From assembly GCF_007595705.1 (NCBI RefSeq), contig NZ_NISY01000001.1:496001-560000 (forward strand): a DNA stretch of 64,000 nucleotides. The letters are read 5' to 3'. Made by a program: the position numbers and the translations under genes. The notes under the pieces are model-generated. The model did no database searches. It was not told where the DNA came from and saw only the letters and a list, made by a program, of their open reading frames with translations. Positions 48,128-58,573 of this stretch are shown here, in pieces (the first letter of the stretch is position 1; the number at the start of each line of letters is the position of its first letter). This DNA is from Streptomyces sp. SAJ15. Its GTDB lineage: Bacteria > Actinomycetota > Actinomycetes > Streptomycetales > Streptomycetaceae.

Positions 48128-49030
48128 GTGCCCACCGCGATTGCCGTCACCAGCCGGGAGTTGGTGCTGCCACCGACCTTCGGTCACGCGCTGCCGGACG
48201 GTCAGACGCCGTCCGGCGTCGTCCTGCCGCACCCCGACGCCCAGTCCCTGGACACCGCGCTCGCCGAGACCGCCGCCCTCCTCGACCAGCAGGGCTATCT
48301 GGTGGTGCTCTACCCCGCCGCGTCCCCCGCGCCCCTGGTGCGGCGGCTGCACACCGTGCGCTCCCTGCTGGAGAGCGACCGCATCGCGCTGCTCGCCCTG
48401 GACCTGCCACCGCTGGCGGTGGGCGTGCTCGCCCGACAACTGCGCCAGCTCTCCGTCGCCGACTTCAGCCCCGGGGTACTGGGCTGCGCGGCCCGGCTGC
48501 TGGCGCACTACATCCACGCGGGCGCCCAACTCGGCTCGGTCGCCCGTCTCGACCGGGTGCCCGTCGGGCTGGGCTCACACGTCAGGTCCTGGGTGCCCGG
48601 CACCCGGTTCGGGGTGATCGCCCACCCCACCCCGCGGCTGGTCACGGTGGGCGGCGGGGCGGACGAGCCGCCCGCCCCCGGCTACGCCACCCAGCTGACG
48701 CTCGCCCGCGGACAGCACGGCGGCCACGGCGCCGACTGGATCACCGGCACGCTGGCCTCCGGCTGGCGGGTCACCGGTGTCCAGGAGGTGGAGCTGCCCG
48801 GCGAGTCGCCCCGCTGGTGGGGCACCGGCCGGCTGACCGAGTTCGCCGCGGCCATTCCCGACCTGTCCGTCCTCTACCAGCTGGTGGCCTCCGTACGGCG
48901 GGAGGAGTGCCACTGGTGCGGCCTCGAACTCATCGGGGACCGCTGCGCGTTCTGCTCCTGCCCGGTGCCCCGCTCCGACCCGGCGCCCGCCCTCGCCCCG
49001 GCCGCCCGACCCGCCCTGACCAGCCACTGA
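48128..49030 (+). CDS. Unknown protein with C-terminal zinc ribbon, first gene of Tad locus
   Basis: 300 residues from the GTG at 48128 (a GTG at 48110 is also in frame; the GGGG before 48128 favours the later one). The body is mixed alpha/beta with no family I can name. The C terminus has C-H-W-C-G-L-E-L-I-G-D-R-C-A-F-C, a paired C-x2-C zinc ribbon at about 261-276, then a Pro/Ala tail. It is 30 bp upstream of cpaB and in the same direction, so it probably belongs to the Tad operon, perhaps as a regulator or chaperone. Confidence 0.75.
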   Translation: MPTAIAVTSRELVLPPTFGHALPDGQTPSGVVLPHPDAQSLDTALAETAALLDQQGYLVVLYPAASPAPLVRRLHTVRSLLESDRIALLALDLPPLAVGVLARQLRQLSVADFSPGVLGCAARLLAHYIHAGAQLGSVARLDRVPVGLGSHVRSWVPGTRFGVIAHPTPRLVTVGGGADEPPAPGYATQLTLARGQHGGHGADWITGTLASGWRVTGVQEVELPGESPRWWGTGRLTEFAAAIPDLSVLYQLVASVRREECHWCGLELIGDRCAFCSCPVPRSDPAPALAPAARPALTSH

Positions 49031-49060
49031 CGTCCCGTTCCCGAACGAGGTTGCCCGTCC

Positions 49061-49768
49061 ATGAATGCTCGCCAGCGCCGCGGAGTGATCCTGCTGCTCC
49101 TGTCGGTCCTGTGCGCCGTCGGCGCGTTCGCCGGAGTGCTGTCCGTGATCAACGACGTGGAGTCGAAGGTCGGCCCCGAGACCACCGCGTACAAGCTCAA
49201 GACGGACATCCCCGCCTACGAGACGCTGGACGCGGGCGAGTTCGAGAAGGTCTCCATGCCCGAGCGATGGCTGCCGGACACCGCCGTCACCGACCTCGCC
49301 GAGCTCCGCGGGAAGATCGCCGTCACCCCGCTGCGCAAGGGCTCGCTGCTCCAGGCCGACATGATCGTGGATCGCCCCGCCCTCCGAGCGGGCCAGCAGG
49401 AGATCGCCATCATGATCGACGCGGCCACCGGCGTCGCGGGCAAGATCAGGCCGGGGGACCAGGTCAACATCTACGCCACCTTCGAGGGCCGGAAGCAGGA
49501 CGACAAGCCGGTCTCCAAGCTCATCGTCTCGACCGCCCGGGTCATCGACGTCGGCGAGCTCACCGCCCTGGAGCCGGACCGCGACGAGCGCCGCCGGCTG
49601 GACAAGGCGGTGCCCATCACCTTCGCCCTGGACACCCGGGACGCCCAGCGGGTCGCCTACGCCGAGTCCTTCGCCTCCCATGTCCGACTGGCGCTCATCG
49701 CCCCCGGAGGCGCCCCCGACCCCGTCGACCCCGCCGACCGCACGTACACCCTCGACGCCGACAAGTAG
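49061..49768 (+). CDS. cpaB: Flp pilus assembly protein CpaB (SAF domain)
   Basis: 235 residues. One N-terminal TM helix (about 7-27) anchors an external SAF domain (about 42-105: D-I-P-A-Y-E-T-L-D, L-R-G-K-I-A-V-T-P-L-R-K-G-S-L-L) and an RcpC/CpaB domain with R-P-G-D-Q-V-N-I-Y-A-T-F near 131-142. In Gram-negatives CpaB supports the outer-membrane secretin; actinobacteria lack a secretin, so here it likely works in the cell wall. Confidence 0.88.
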   Translation: MNARQRRGVILLLLSVLCAVGAFAGVLSVINDVESKVGPETTAYKLKTDIPAYETLDAGEFEKVSMPERWLPDTAVTDLAELRGKIAVTPLRKGSLLQADMIVDRPALRAGQQEIAIMIDAATGVAGKIRPGDQVNIYATFEGRKQDDKPVSKLIVSTARVIDVGELTALEPDRDERRRLDKAVPITFALDTRDAQRVAYAESFASHVRLALIAPGGAPDPVDPADRTYTLDADK

Positions 49769-49783
49769 CAGGAGGCGGCCACG

Positions 49784-51508
49784 GTGACCATCACAATCCT
49801 TCCGGCTGTCGGCGAACCGGACGCCGCCCGCGCGGTCGGCGGACTGCTCGGCCAGCTCCCCGACGTCGAGCCGCTCGCCCCGGTCGGCGACTCGACCCGA
49901 CTGCTGGACACGCTCGCCTCGCTGGCCGCGGCCTCGGTGGAGGAGCTGCCGCAGGTCGTGCTGGTGCACGAGCGGATCGGACCGGTGCCGGCGCTGGAGC
50001 TGATCCGCGAGGTGGCGCTGCGCTTCCCGGCCGTGGGCGTGGTGCTGATGACCGCGGACGCCGGCCCCGCGCTCTACTCCGCCGCCATGGACTCCGGCGC
50101 CCGCGGGCTGGCCGCGCTGCCCCTGACCTACGACGAGCTGGCCGCGCGCGTGCACGCCGCGGCCCAGTGGGCCCGGGGGGTCCGCCGCCATCTGGGAGGC
50201 GGCGGCGACCCGCTGGCCGCGGCCCGACCGGGCGGGCGGCTGGTCGCCGTCGTCGGCGCCAAGGGCGGCGTCGGCACCACCGTCACCGCCGTCCAACTGG
50301 CCCTCGCCGCCCGGTCCGCCGGCCGCAGCGTGGCGCTGGTCGACATGGACCTCCAGTCCGGGGACATCGCCTCCTACCTCGATGTGCAGTTCCGCCGCTC
50401 CATCGCCGACCTGGCGCAGATCGCCGACATCACTCCGCGCGTGCTCCAGGAGGCGGTCTTCACCCACCAGACCGGGCTCGGGCTGCTGCTGGCGCCTGGG
50501 GAGGGCGAGCGCGGCGAGGAGGTCGGCGAGACCGCGGCCCGCCAGATCATCGGCGCGCTGCGGGCCCGCTTCGAGGTCGTCGTCGTGGACTGTGGCACGC
50601 AGATCACCACGGCCGGCGCCGCCACCATCGAGATCGCGGACACCGCGCTGCTGGTCACCACCCCGGACGTGGTCGCCGTGCGCGCCACCAAGCGGATGGT
50701 CCGACTCTGGGACCGGCTCCAGATCCGCAAGGCGGAGGAGACCCTCACCCTGGTCAACCGGCACACCCGCGGCGCCGAGATCCAACCCGCCCTGGTGGAG
50801 CGGGCCACCGGCACCCGGTGCGCCCGCACCTGCGTCCCCGCCGGCTACAAGGAGCTGCAACCGGCCGTCGACTCCGGCCGGATGCACGACCTCGATGCCA
50901 AGTCCACGGTCCGACAGGCGCTGTGGGGGCTGGCCGGGGAGCTCGGCCTGGTCGACCCGGCCGCGGCCACCGGCGGCGGCCGCGGCCACCGCGGCGGCCA
51001 CGCCGGGCCGGCCGACCGCTCCCTGCCGGGGCTGCGCCGGCGCCGCGCCCTGGGCGCGGGCCCCGGCGCGGGCGGCGCCCCGGCCCCGGACCCGCGCGCC
51101 GGCACCGGTCCCGAGGCCCTCACCCAGGTGCCCGGCAACGGCCGCTTCGGCCGCCGCCGGGGCGGCGACCGCGGACAGGTCACCGTCGAGTTCATCGGCG
51201 TACTGCCGGTGATCCTCGTCGTGCTCATCGCCATCTGGCAGTGCGTCCTGGTCGGCTACACCTACTCCCTGGCCGGCAACGCCGCCGACGCGGGCGCCCG
51301 CGCCGCCGCGGTGGGCGAGGACTGCGCGGCCGCCGCCACCGAGGACCTCCCCGACGCCTGGACCGCGGACGTCTCCTGCGGCGCCGTGGACGGCGACGTC
51401 CGAAGGGTCACCGTCGACCTGAAGGTCCCCCTTCTCTTCCCCGGCGCCGTCGACTTCCCCTGGCACGTCACGGGCTCCGCCGGCGCGGTCGAGGAGGCCG
51501 GGCGATGA
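49784..51508 (+). CDS. CpaE/TadZ-type ATPase fused to a TadE pseudopilin domain
   Basis: 574 residues, GTG start with ggaggcgg. The first about 125 residues look like an atypical receiver domain, followed by a MinD/ParA-type ATPase with deviant Walker A G-A-K-G-G-V-G-T-T (K160) and A' M-D-L-Q-S-G-D. After a Gly/Arg-rich linker (about 385-460) the C terminus is a TadE-like prepilin: G-Q-V-T-V-E-F-I-G-V-L-P at about 464-475 then a TM helix and an external Cys-containing tail. TadZ places the pilus machinery; TadE is a minor pilin. One polypeptide carrying both would need cleavage by TadV behind the linker to release the pilin, or be a membrane-bound TadZ. Confidence 0.85.
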   Translation: MTITILPAVGEPDAARAVGGLLGQLPDVEPLAPVGDSTRLLDTLASLAAASVEELPQVVLVHERIGPVPALELIREVALRFPAVGVVLMTADAGPALYSAAMDSGARGLAALPLTYDELAARVHAAAQWARGVRRHLGGGGDPLAAARPGGRLVAVVGAKGGVGTTVTAVQLALAARSAGRSVALVDMDLQSGDIASYLDVQFRRSIADLAQIADITPRVLQEAVFTHQTGLGLLLAPGEGERGEEVGETAARQIIGALRARFEVVVVDCGTQITTAGAATIEIADTALLVTTPDVVAVRATKRMVRLWDRLQIRKAEETLTLVNRHTRGAEIQPALVERATGTRCARTCVPAGYKELQPAVDSGRMHDLDAKSTVRQALWGLAGELGLVDPAAATGGGRGHRGGHAGPADRSLPGLRRRRALGAGPGAGGAPAPDPRAGTGPEALTQVPGNGRFGRRRGGDRGQVTVEFIGVLPVILVVLIAIWQCVLVGYTYSLAGNAADAGARAAAVGEDCAAAATEDLPDAWTADVSCGAVDGDVRRVTVDLKVPLLFPGAVDFPWHVTGSAGAVEEAGR

Positions 51509-52133
51509 CGGCGCGACGACGGCCTCGGCGGGCGGTGGATCGGGGGGAGGCCCGCACCCGGCGGCCGGGCGCGCGGCAGGGCGGGGGCGCGCCCCGCGCG
51601 GCGGGCTTCCCGCGGCGGTGGGACCGCGCCGCGCGGGACCGGGGCATGGCCTCCATCGAGCTGATCGGCTTCCTGCCGCTGCTGTTGGTGATCGCGCTCG
51701 CCGGGGTGCAGCTGGGCCTGGCCGCCTACGCCGCGCAGCAGGCGGGCACGGCGGCCCGGGCGGCCGCCCGCACCGCCTCCCTGGACGACCCGGTGAGCAG
51801 TCCGGGCGCGGCGGGCCGGGCGGCGGTCAGCGGCTGGCTGGCCGACGACACCAGCATCGACTGGAGCTCCTGCGACGGGAGCGCGGAGGCGCACGCCACC
51901 GTCACGGTCCGGATCCCGCGGCTGCTGCCCGGCATCGGGCTCGACGAGGCACGACGGGAGGCCACCATGCCCTGCCCGGCGGACGAGGCCCTGACGGGCG
52001 ACGCACTGACGGGCGGGGGACTGGCGGACGGTGGATCGACGGGCAGGGGGTCGACGGCCGGCGGACCGTCGGAGGCAGGACCGTCGGACGGTGGACTGTC
52101 GGACGGTGGGCTGTCGGACGGAGGAGGGGACGC

Positions 52134-52137
<4 letters not shown>
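51505..52137 (+). CDS. TadE-like pseudopilin with repetitive C-terminal tail
   Basis: 210 residues. A long basic leader (about 1-46, many Arg) precedes G-M-A-S-I-E-L-I-G-F-L-P (the pilin-type E+5) and a TM helix (about 50-72). The external domain has two cysteines (C113 in S-S-C-D-G and C147 in M-P-C-P). The C terminus is low-complexity G/S/D repeats encoded by a 15-bp tandem repeat (about 52080-52130). It overlaps both neighbours by 4 bp. Confidence 0.82.
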
Positions 52138-53502
<1,365 letters not shown>

Positions 53503-53510
<8 letters not shown>

Positions 53511-54441
53511 CCCGGCCCTGCTGACCGTGGGCGGCACCCTGCTGAGCGGTGCGCTGGCCGTCGTGGGCGTCCAGACCTACGCCTCCGGGCGGGCCCAGCG
53601 GCAGGCGCTGATCGAGCGGCTCTCGGACGCGGGGCCGGCGCCCCGCGCCGGACACCGGCGCCGCTTCGCCCGGCTGGACCGCAGGCTGCGCGCCACCGCC
53701 GTCGGCCGGCGGCTGGAGCGGCGGCTGGCGGCGACGGGCCTGACCACGAGCCCCGCCGAGTTCGTCGTCTACACGGCGAGCGCGGCGGCCGGGCTGTGGC
53801 TGATCGCGGCCACCGCGCTCGCGGCCTTCTTCGGGCCGATCGCCGCACTGGTCGCCGTGTGGTCGGCGTTCGCCTTCCTCACCTGGCAACGACAGAAGCG
53901 GATCGAACGGTTCATCAACCAACTGCCGGAGCTGGCACGGATCCTGGCCAACGCCACCCAGGCGGGCCTGGCGCTGCGCACGGCGCTGGGCATGGCGGCC
54001 GACGAGATGGACGCTCCGGCCGGGGAGGAGCTGGCCAAGGTGGCCGCGAAGCTGGCCGTCGGGCACTCCGTCGACGAGGCGCTGGGCGAGCTGGCCGACC
54101 GACTGCCCTCCCGCGAGCTGGTCGTACTGGTCACGACCCTGGTGCTCTCCCACCGCGCGGGCGGCACGGTCGTCACCTCGCTGCGCAACCTCACCCAGAC
54201 CCTGGAGGAGCGCAAGGAGACCCGTCGGGAGGTGCGCACCCAGCTGTCCCAGGTCACCGCCACCGCCTATGTGGTGCCGCTGATGGGCGTCGGCACGCTG
54301 CTGCTGATGGACAGGATCTCGACCGGGTCGATCGAGCGGATGACCGACAGCTTCTGGGGCCAGGCGGCCGTGGTGGTCGCCTTCGGGCTGTACGGGACGG
54401 GGTTCTTCCTGATCCGCCGCCTGTCGAAGATCGATGTGTAG
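53503..54441 (+). CDS. tadB: Inner-membrane platform protein TadB (T2SSF)
   Basis: 312 residues, GTG start overlapping tadA by 8 bp. TM helices at about 8-25, 86-125 and two at the C terminus flank the T2SSF domain (about 140-265) with N-Q-L-P-E-L-A-R-I-L-A-N-A-T-Q-A-G near 143-159. The R-rich stretch 45-75 is cytoplasmic. It forms the platform with TadC. Confidence 0.92.
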
Positions 54442-54459
54442 CGGGGGAGCGCGAAGACG

Positions 54460-55347
54460 ATGGGACTGATCCTGGCCCTGGCGATGGCCCTGTCGGTGGC
54501 GGGCGTCGCGTACGGGGTCGCGCTCTACCGCGGCGAGGCCAAGCTGCCGAGCGACCTGGCGGTGGCGCTGGAGGTCGGCTCGACGCGGACCACGGTGGTC
54601 GGCTCGGCGGTGGACCGGCTGGGCATGCGCTACGCCCCGCTGGTGCTGCGGCTGATGGGCGAGCGCCGGGTCGCCAAGGTCCGCCGTCGCATCGACCGGG
54701 CGGGCAACCCCGGCGGCCTGACGGTGGACCGCTACGCGGCCCGGAGGGCGGTCTACGGGGCACTCGGCTTCGGCGGCGCCCTGGTGATGCTGGCCGAGGG
54801 TCAGCTCCTGCTGGCGCTGCTGCTGTGCGCCTTCGGGCTGTTCTGGATCGAGGTGGGGATCTGGGCGGCGGTGCGGGAGCGGAAGGACGCGATCGAGCGC
54901 ACCCTGCCGGACTTCCTCGACGTGCTGGCGGTGGTCGTCAGCGCGGGCCTGAGCTTCCGCCAGGCACTCGATCGGGTGGCGGAGCGGTACGAGGGGCCGT
55001 GGGCCGACGAGCTGCGGATCACCCTCCGCCAGATGGACATGGGCGTGAGCCGTCGCCAGGCGTTCGAGGAACTACGCAAACGCAACGACTCCGAGCAGGT
55101 GGCCCAGTTCGTGACGGCGCTCCAGCAGGGCGAGGACCTCGGTGCGCCGATCGTCGACACGCTGATCGCCATCGCCAACGACATGCGCCGCACCGACGCG
55201 CAGAACGCCCGCCGCCGCGCCGCCCGCGCGGTGCCCAAAGCCACCGTCATCATCACCACGTTCATGGTGCCGGGCACGGTGATCCTGCTGATCGCCGGCT
55301 TCTTCATCGGATCCGGCACCAACTTCGGCGACATCACGGGGGAATGA
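54460..55347 (+). CDS. tadC: Inner-membrane platform protein TadC (T2SSF)
   Basis: 295 residues. An N-terminal TM (about 1-20), central TM pair (about 93-130) and the T2SSF domain: T-L-P-D-F-L-D-V-L-A-V-V-V-S-A-G-L-S-F near 147-165, with R-R-Q-A-F-E-E-L, and a last TM (about 267-287). It starts 18 bp after tadB. With TadB it forms the pilus platform. Confidence 0.92.
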   Translation: MGLILALAMALSVAGVAYGVALYRGEAKLPSDLAVALEVGSTRTTVVGSAVDRLGMRYAPLVLRLMGERRVAKVRRRIDRAGNPGGLTVDRYAARRAVYGALGFGGALVMLAEGQLLLALLLCAFGLFWIEVGIWAAVRERKDAIERTLPDFLDVLAVVVSAGLSFRQALDRVAERYEGPWADELRITLRQMDMGVSRRQAFEELRKRNDSEQVAQFVTALQQGEDLGAPIVDTLIAIANDMRRTDAQNARRRAARAVPKATVIITTFMVPGTVILLIAGFFIGSGTNFGDITGE

Positions 55348-55740
55348 CGCATGCACACCGCAGCGAGAGGAACACTCCATGATGCCCCCCGTCGCACCGC
55401 AGGCCACGCCGCACACCTCCCAACACACCTCTCCCCACCACGATCAGCTGCGCTCTTCGGCGGCGGTCTCGAAACCGTTTCCATTGAGACAAGAACCTTC
55501 GCGTATGCAACGGGGTATGGCACAGTCGTCTACGGAACACCCGGAAGGGGGTGAGAGGGGTGGACCACGCTGACCCGGCCCGCCGGCCACGGTTCGAACA
55601 TCCCTGGAGCGGAAAGCAATGCCCCCGCGTGCCCTGTTCCGCGGCCGGTGTTCGGGCGTACTTTGCTCGTGTCGCCAGCGGCGCCACGGGGGGCGGAGCG
55701 CCGGCCCACAGGGGGGCGGCCACGCGTGGAGGGGAATGCG
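55348..55740. other. 393-bp leader region before the Flp pilin gene
   Basis: The gap contains one weak ORF (55379-55573, 64 residues, His/Pro/Ser-rich, with gagagg before its ATG) that could be a leader peptide or be non-coding. No clear hairpin ending is seen. The size suggests that flp has its own promoter and is made more strongly than the assembly genes. Confidence 0.4.
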
Positions 55741-55938
55741 ATGGGAAAGCGTACGGTGCGGAACGACCGGTGGCGGAACCGTCTGACGGTCCGCCTGACG
55801 GACCGGGGCCAGACCTCGGTCGAGTATCTGGGCGTCATCGCCGTGGTGGTGGCCATCGCCATGGTGTTGATCACCACGGACTTCGGAAGCATGATCGCCA
55901 GCGCGATCTCGGAAGAGATCCGGAAGATCACCGGTTGA
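55741..55938 (+). CDS. flp: Flp-type major pilin
   Basis: 65 residues. A basic leader (about 1-22) with G23 at the predicted prepilin cut, then Q-T-S-V-E-Y-L-G-V-I-A-V-V-V-A-I, where the glutamate at +5 and following Tyr are the Flp hallmarks, and one TM/pilin helix to about residue 47. A ggagggga site precedes the ATG. TadV should cleave after G23 and the mature subunit of about 42 residues forms the fibre. Confidence 0.93.
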   Translation: MGKRTVRNDRWRNRLTVRLTDRGQTSVEYLGVIAVVVAIAMVLITTDFGSMIASAISEEIRKITG

Positions 55939-56618
55939 TCGACCGGGTGACCGCTCGCCCCGGCCGTGACGCGGGGCAGGCGTTCCCCATCTACCTCACC
56001 GCGGTTGCCGGGTTACTCTTCCTCGCCCTCGCCTTCTTCGCGGTGGGTCAGGCCGGGGCCACCAGGAACGGCGGCCAGACCGCCGCCGACGCCGCCGCGT
56101 TGGCGGCCGCGCAGAGCTACCGCGACCAGCTGCGGGTGGCGCTCCTGGACGCGATCGCGCGCGACACCCCCTGGGACGACATCCTGGACGCCAGGTTCGA
56201 GGTTCCCGAGGATCCCTGCGCCGACGCCGAGTGGTTCGCGGGGAAGAACGACGCGCGGCTGCGCGCGTGCGACCCGGGCTACCTGCCGGTGTCCTTCGCC
56301 GTCAGTGTGGAGACACTGCACACCGTAGGGAAGTCGGTCATCCCCGGCACCGAGGACAAGCGGGCGACGGCCGGCGCCAAGGCGGTCGTGGAGCCGCGCT
56401 GTGTCCACGAACCGTCCGAGACACCTACCGAGCCTGCTCCCAGCGAGAGCGATGGCGAGGACGGCGGGGACGCCGGGGATGACGACAAGGACGAGCCCAC
56501 GGAAGAGGAGTCTTCGATTCGCCTCCTGTGCGAAGGCGCTGAGGTGGAGATCGACCCTGATCACCCTGAGGACTTCCCCGAGGGAAAGGACCTGTTCACC
56601 GTGAAACTGACCCGTTGA
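55935..56618 (+). CDS. TadG-like pilus protein
   Basis: 227 residues from a TTG at 55935 that overlaps the flp stop by 4 bp (a GTG at 55947 is an alternative). The N terminus has G-Q-A-F-P-I-Y-L-T-A-V-A-G-L and one TM helix (about 17-37), followed by A-T-R-N-G-G-Q-T-A-A-D-A-A-A-L-A-A-A, the TadG/Putative Flp-associated motif. The external part has cysteines at about 95, 111, 153 and 200 and a very acidic Glu/Asp linker at about 160-195. It may be surface-exposed. Confidence 0.85.
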   Translation: MIDRVTARPGRDAGQAFPIYLTAVAGLLFLALAFFAVGQAGATRNGGQTAADAAALAAAQSYRDQLRVALLDAIARDTPWDDILDARFEVPEDPCADAEWFAGKNDARLRACDPGYLPVSFAVSVETLHTVGKSVIPGTEDKRATAGAKAVVEPRCVHEPSETPTEPAPSESDGEDGGDAGDDDKDEPTEEESSIRLLCEGAEVEIDPDHPEDFPEGKDLFTVKLTR

Positions 56619-56658
56619 TCAGCCGACCGTCGATCGATACGCGAAGGACTGCGCACTC

Positions 56659-57252
56659 ATGAGTATGCGGCGTACGACGAAGCCTCTCAGGGGCGTGTTC
56701 ATGGTGGCGGTCGCGACCACCGCAGCCCTGGCGCTGACCGGTTGCGGAGGCGGTGGTGACGAGGAGGGGGACGGCAAGGGCGGTAAACAAGGCGCGGAGT
56801 CCAAGAGGCCCTCCCGGCTCGCGGAGACCGATGGCGGTGAAGCCGTGTCCGACGGGACCGAGTCGATCGGAGAGCTGAAGGGGCCGAACGGTGTCACCGT
56901 CACGTTGGCGTCAGCCACGCGGGACAGCGGCGGATTCGTGACGGTCCAGGGGACGGTGACCAACCGCGGTACGAAGCCCTTCGACGCGCTGATGTGGCGG
57001 TCCAAGGAGACCGAGCTCAGGTCCCCCACCTCCGTTTCGGGAGCCTCTCTCGTCGACCAGGCGGGCAAGAAGCGGTATCTGGTCCTTCGTGACACGGACG
57101 GACAGTGCCTGTGCACCACAGGCTTGATGAACATCAAGCCCAACGAAAGTCGACCCATCTTCGCCCAGTTCCCCGCCCCGCCGGACGATGTCAGCACGGT
57201 CGACTTCCAACTCCCCACCATGCCGTCCGTCAGCATCGAGATCTCCGGGTGA
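56659..57252 (+). CDS. Lipoprotein with immunoglobulin-like domain in Tad locus
   Basis: 197 residues. The lipobox is L-T-G-C with the Cys at about 29, then a Gly/Glu/Lys linker. A DUF4352-like beta-sandwich follows (about 75-195: V-T-L-A-S-A-T-R, V-T-N-R-G-T-K-P-F). Two close cysteines C-L-C near 153-155. It precedes the OmpA-family gene by 7 bp. Probably anchored to the outer face of the membrane. Confidence 0.8.
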   Translation: MSMRRTTKPLRGVFMVAVATTAALALTGCGGGGDEEGDGKGGKQGAESKRPSRLAETDGGEAVSDGTESIGELKGPNGVTVTLASATRDSGGFVTVQGTVTNRGTKPFDALMWRSKETELRSPTSVSGASLVDQAGKKRYLVLRDTDGQCLCTTGLMNIKPNESRPIFAQFPAPPDDVSTVDFQLPTMPSVSIEISG

Positions 57253-57259
57253 ACCGCTG

Positions 57260-57871
57260 ATGTCGAGGAACCGCATCCGCTCCCAGGCGGCCGTCGCCGC
57301 CCTCGCCGCCACGCTCCTGCTCGCCGTCCCGTCGCCCGCCGCCCACGCCGACGGCGGCCCCGGCGCCCCCGCCGACACCACGCCTCCTGTGGAGATCGAC
57401 GCCGACGACGCCGATCTGCGGCTGAAGGAGGGCGCCGAGCTGGCCCCCGGCCGTGTCCTCGACATCAAGGTCGTCGTGGAGACCGCCACCGGCGACGAGC
57501 GGCGCGAGGACACCAACACCAGGGTGAAGTTCGCCCTCCAGGCCGAGGTCCTCTTCGACAAGAACAGCGCGAGGCTCTCGCGCGAGGCCAGCGCGCGCAT
57601 CAAGGTGATCGCCGACGAGGTCGAGGAGCAGGGCGCCACCACCGTCCGCGTCTTCGGCTTCACCGACAACCTGGGCTCCTCCGCCCACGGCGACGACCTC
57701 TCCAAGGAACGCGCCAACGCGGTCCAGCGGGAACTGTCCAAGAGCCTCGACTCCACGGTCGACTACCAGATCCGCGGCTACGGCGAGCAGTACCCGATCG
57801 CGGACAACGCGACCGAGGAGGGGCGCAGGAAGAACCGGCGGGTGGAGGTCAGCTTCTCGCGGGACGGGTAG
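57260..57871 (+). CDS. OmpA-family peptidoglycan-binding protein
   Basis: 203 residues. Signal peptide about 1-30 (cut near A-H-A). OmpA C-terminal domain about 95-200: L-F-D-K-N-S-A-R-L, V-R-V-F-G-F-T-D-N-L-G, L-S-K-E-R-A-N-A-V and G-Y-G-E-Q-Y-P-I-A and N-R-R-V-E-V. In a monoderm it should bind peptidoglycan and may anchor the Flp pilus in the wall. It closes the likely operon. Confidence 0.9.
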   Translation: MSRNRIRSQAAVAALAATLLLAVPSPAAHADGGPGAPADTTPPVEIDADDADLRLKEGAELAPGRVLDIKVVVETATGDERREDTNTRVKFALQAEVLFDKNSARLSREASARIKVIADEVEEQGATTVRVFGFTDNLGSSAHGDDLSKERANAVQRELSKSLDSTVDYQIRGYGEQYPIADNATEEGRRKNRRVEVSFSRDG

Positions 57872-57935
57872 TCCGTCAGCCTCCTCCCGATGGAGCCAGG
57901 GGGCGGGTCGCTCGGGATGTAATGGATCGGGTGGT

Positions 57936-57949
57936 CTAAAACGTGTTAG
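57936..57949. promoter_or_regulatory. Imperfect palindrome CTAAAACGTGTTAG over TetR promoter
   Basis: Arms CTAA and TTAG with a near-symmetric centre (one mismatched pair). It overlaps TAGGCT (57947-57952), a -10 element that ends 7 bp before the ATG at 57959. A likely autoregulatory operator of a leaderless tetR gene. Confidence 0.55.
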
Positions 57950-57958
57950 GCTGGGCGC

Positions 57959-58561
57959 ATGGCACGACCGAGGACGTTCGACGAGCAGCGTGCGGTCGAC
58001 GCCGCGATGGGGGCGTTCTGGGCCGCCGGGTACGAGGCGACGTCGACTCAGGAGCTGTGCGAGGCGACGGGGCTGGGACGCAGCTCGATCTACAACACCT
58101 TCAAGAGCAAGCACGACCTCTTCCGCCGGGCCTTCGCCCGCTATGTCGAGCTGCGCGCCGAGCAGCAGGCCGAACTGCTGGGATCCGACCTGTCGGCGCG
58201 CGAGAAGATCCGCACGATGATGACCGACATCGTCGCCGAGGTGTACGGCGAGAGCGACGTCGACTGGGTGGCGGCGTCGACCGGGCGCGGCTGCTTCTTC
58301 GTCAACACCGCGATCGAGCTGTCGGGCCGTGATCCGGAGATCGCCGAGCTGCTGAAGAGGGACTACCAGGCGCGCTTCGAGGCGTTTCGCGCCGTGATCG
58401 AGTCCGGGCAGCGCGCCGGCGACCTCGACCGGGGCGGCGACCCGGGCCGGCTGGCGCACTTTCTGATCGCCACCATCAGCGGGCTGCGTGTCTCCGCCCA
58501 GGCCGGCTGTGACCGGGCCGGGCTGGAGGGCGCCGTGGAGACCGCCCTCGCGGCCCTCTGA
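57959..58561 (+). CDS. TetR/AcrR family regulator
   Basis: 200 residues. HTH at about 10-55: A-A-M-G-A-F-W-A-A-G-Y-E-A-T-S-T-Q-E-L-C, G-L-G-R-S-S-I-Y-N-T-F-K-S-K, F-R-R-A-F. The ligand domain includes G-R-G-C-F-F-V-N-T-A-I-E, seen in the YxaF/AefR-like subgroup. Leaderless start as noted. It is unlikely to belong to the Tad machinery but is embedded in it. Confidence 0.93.
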   Translation: MARPRTFDEQRAVDAAMGAFWAAGYEATSTQELCEATGLGRSSIYNTFKSKHDLFRRAFARYVELRAEQQAELLGSDLSAREKIRTMMTDIVAEVYGESDVDWVAASTGRGCFFVNTAIELSGRDPEIAELLKRDYQARFEAFRAVIESGQRAGDLDRGGDPGRLAHFLIATISGLRVSAQAGCDRAGLEGAVETALAAL

Positions 58562-58573
58562 CCGCACCGGCCG

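Noticed and set aside
55379..55573. 64-residue ORF before flp
   Set aside because: Has a ribosome site, but its low-complexity His/Pro/Ser sequence gives no further support; kept only as a remark in the gap entry.
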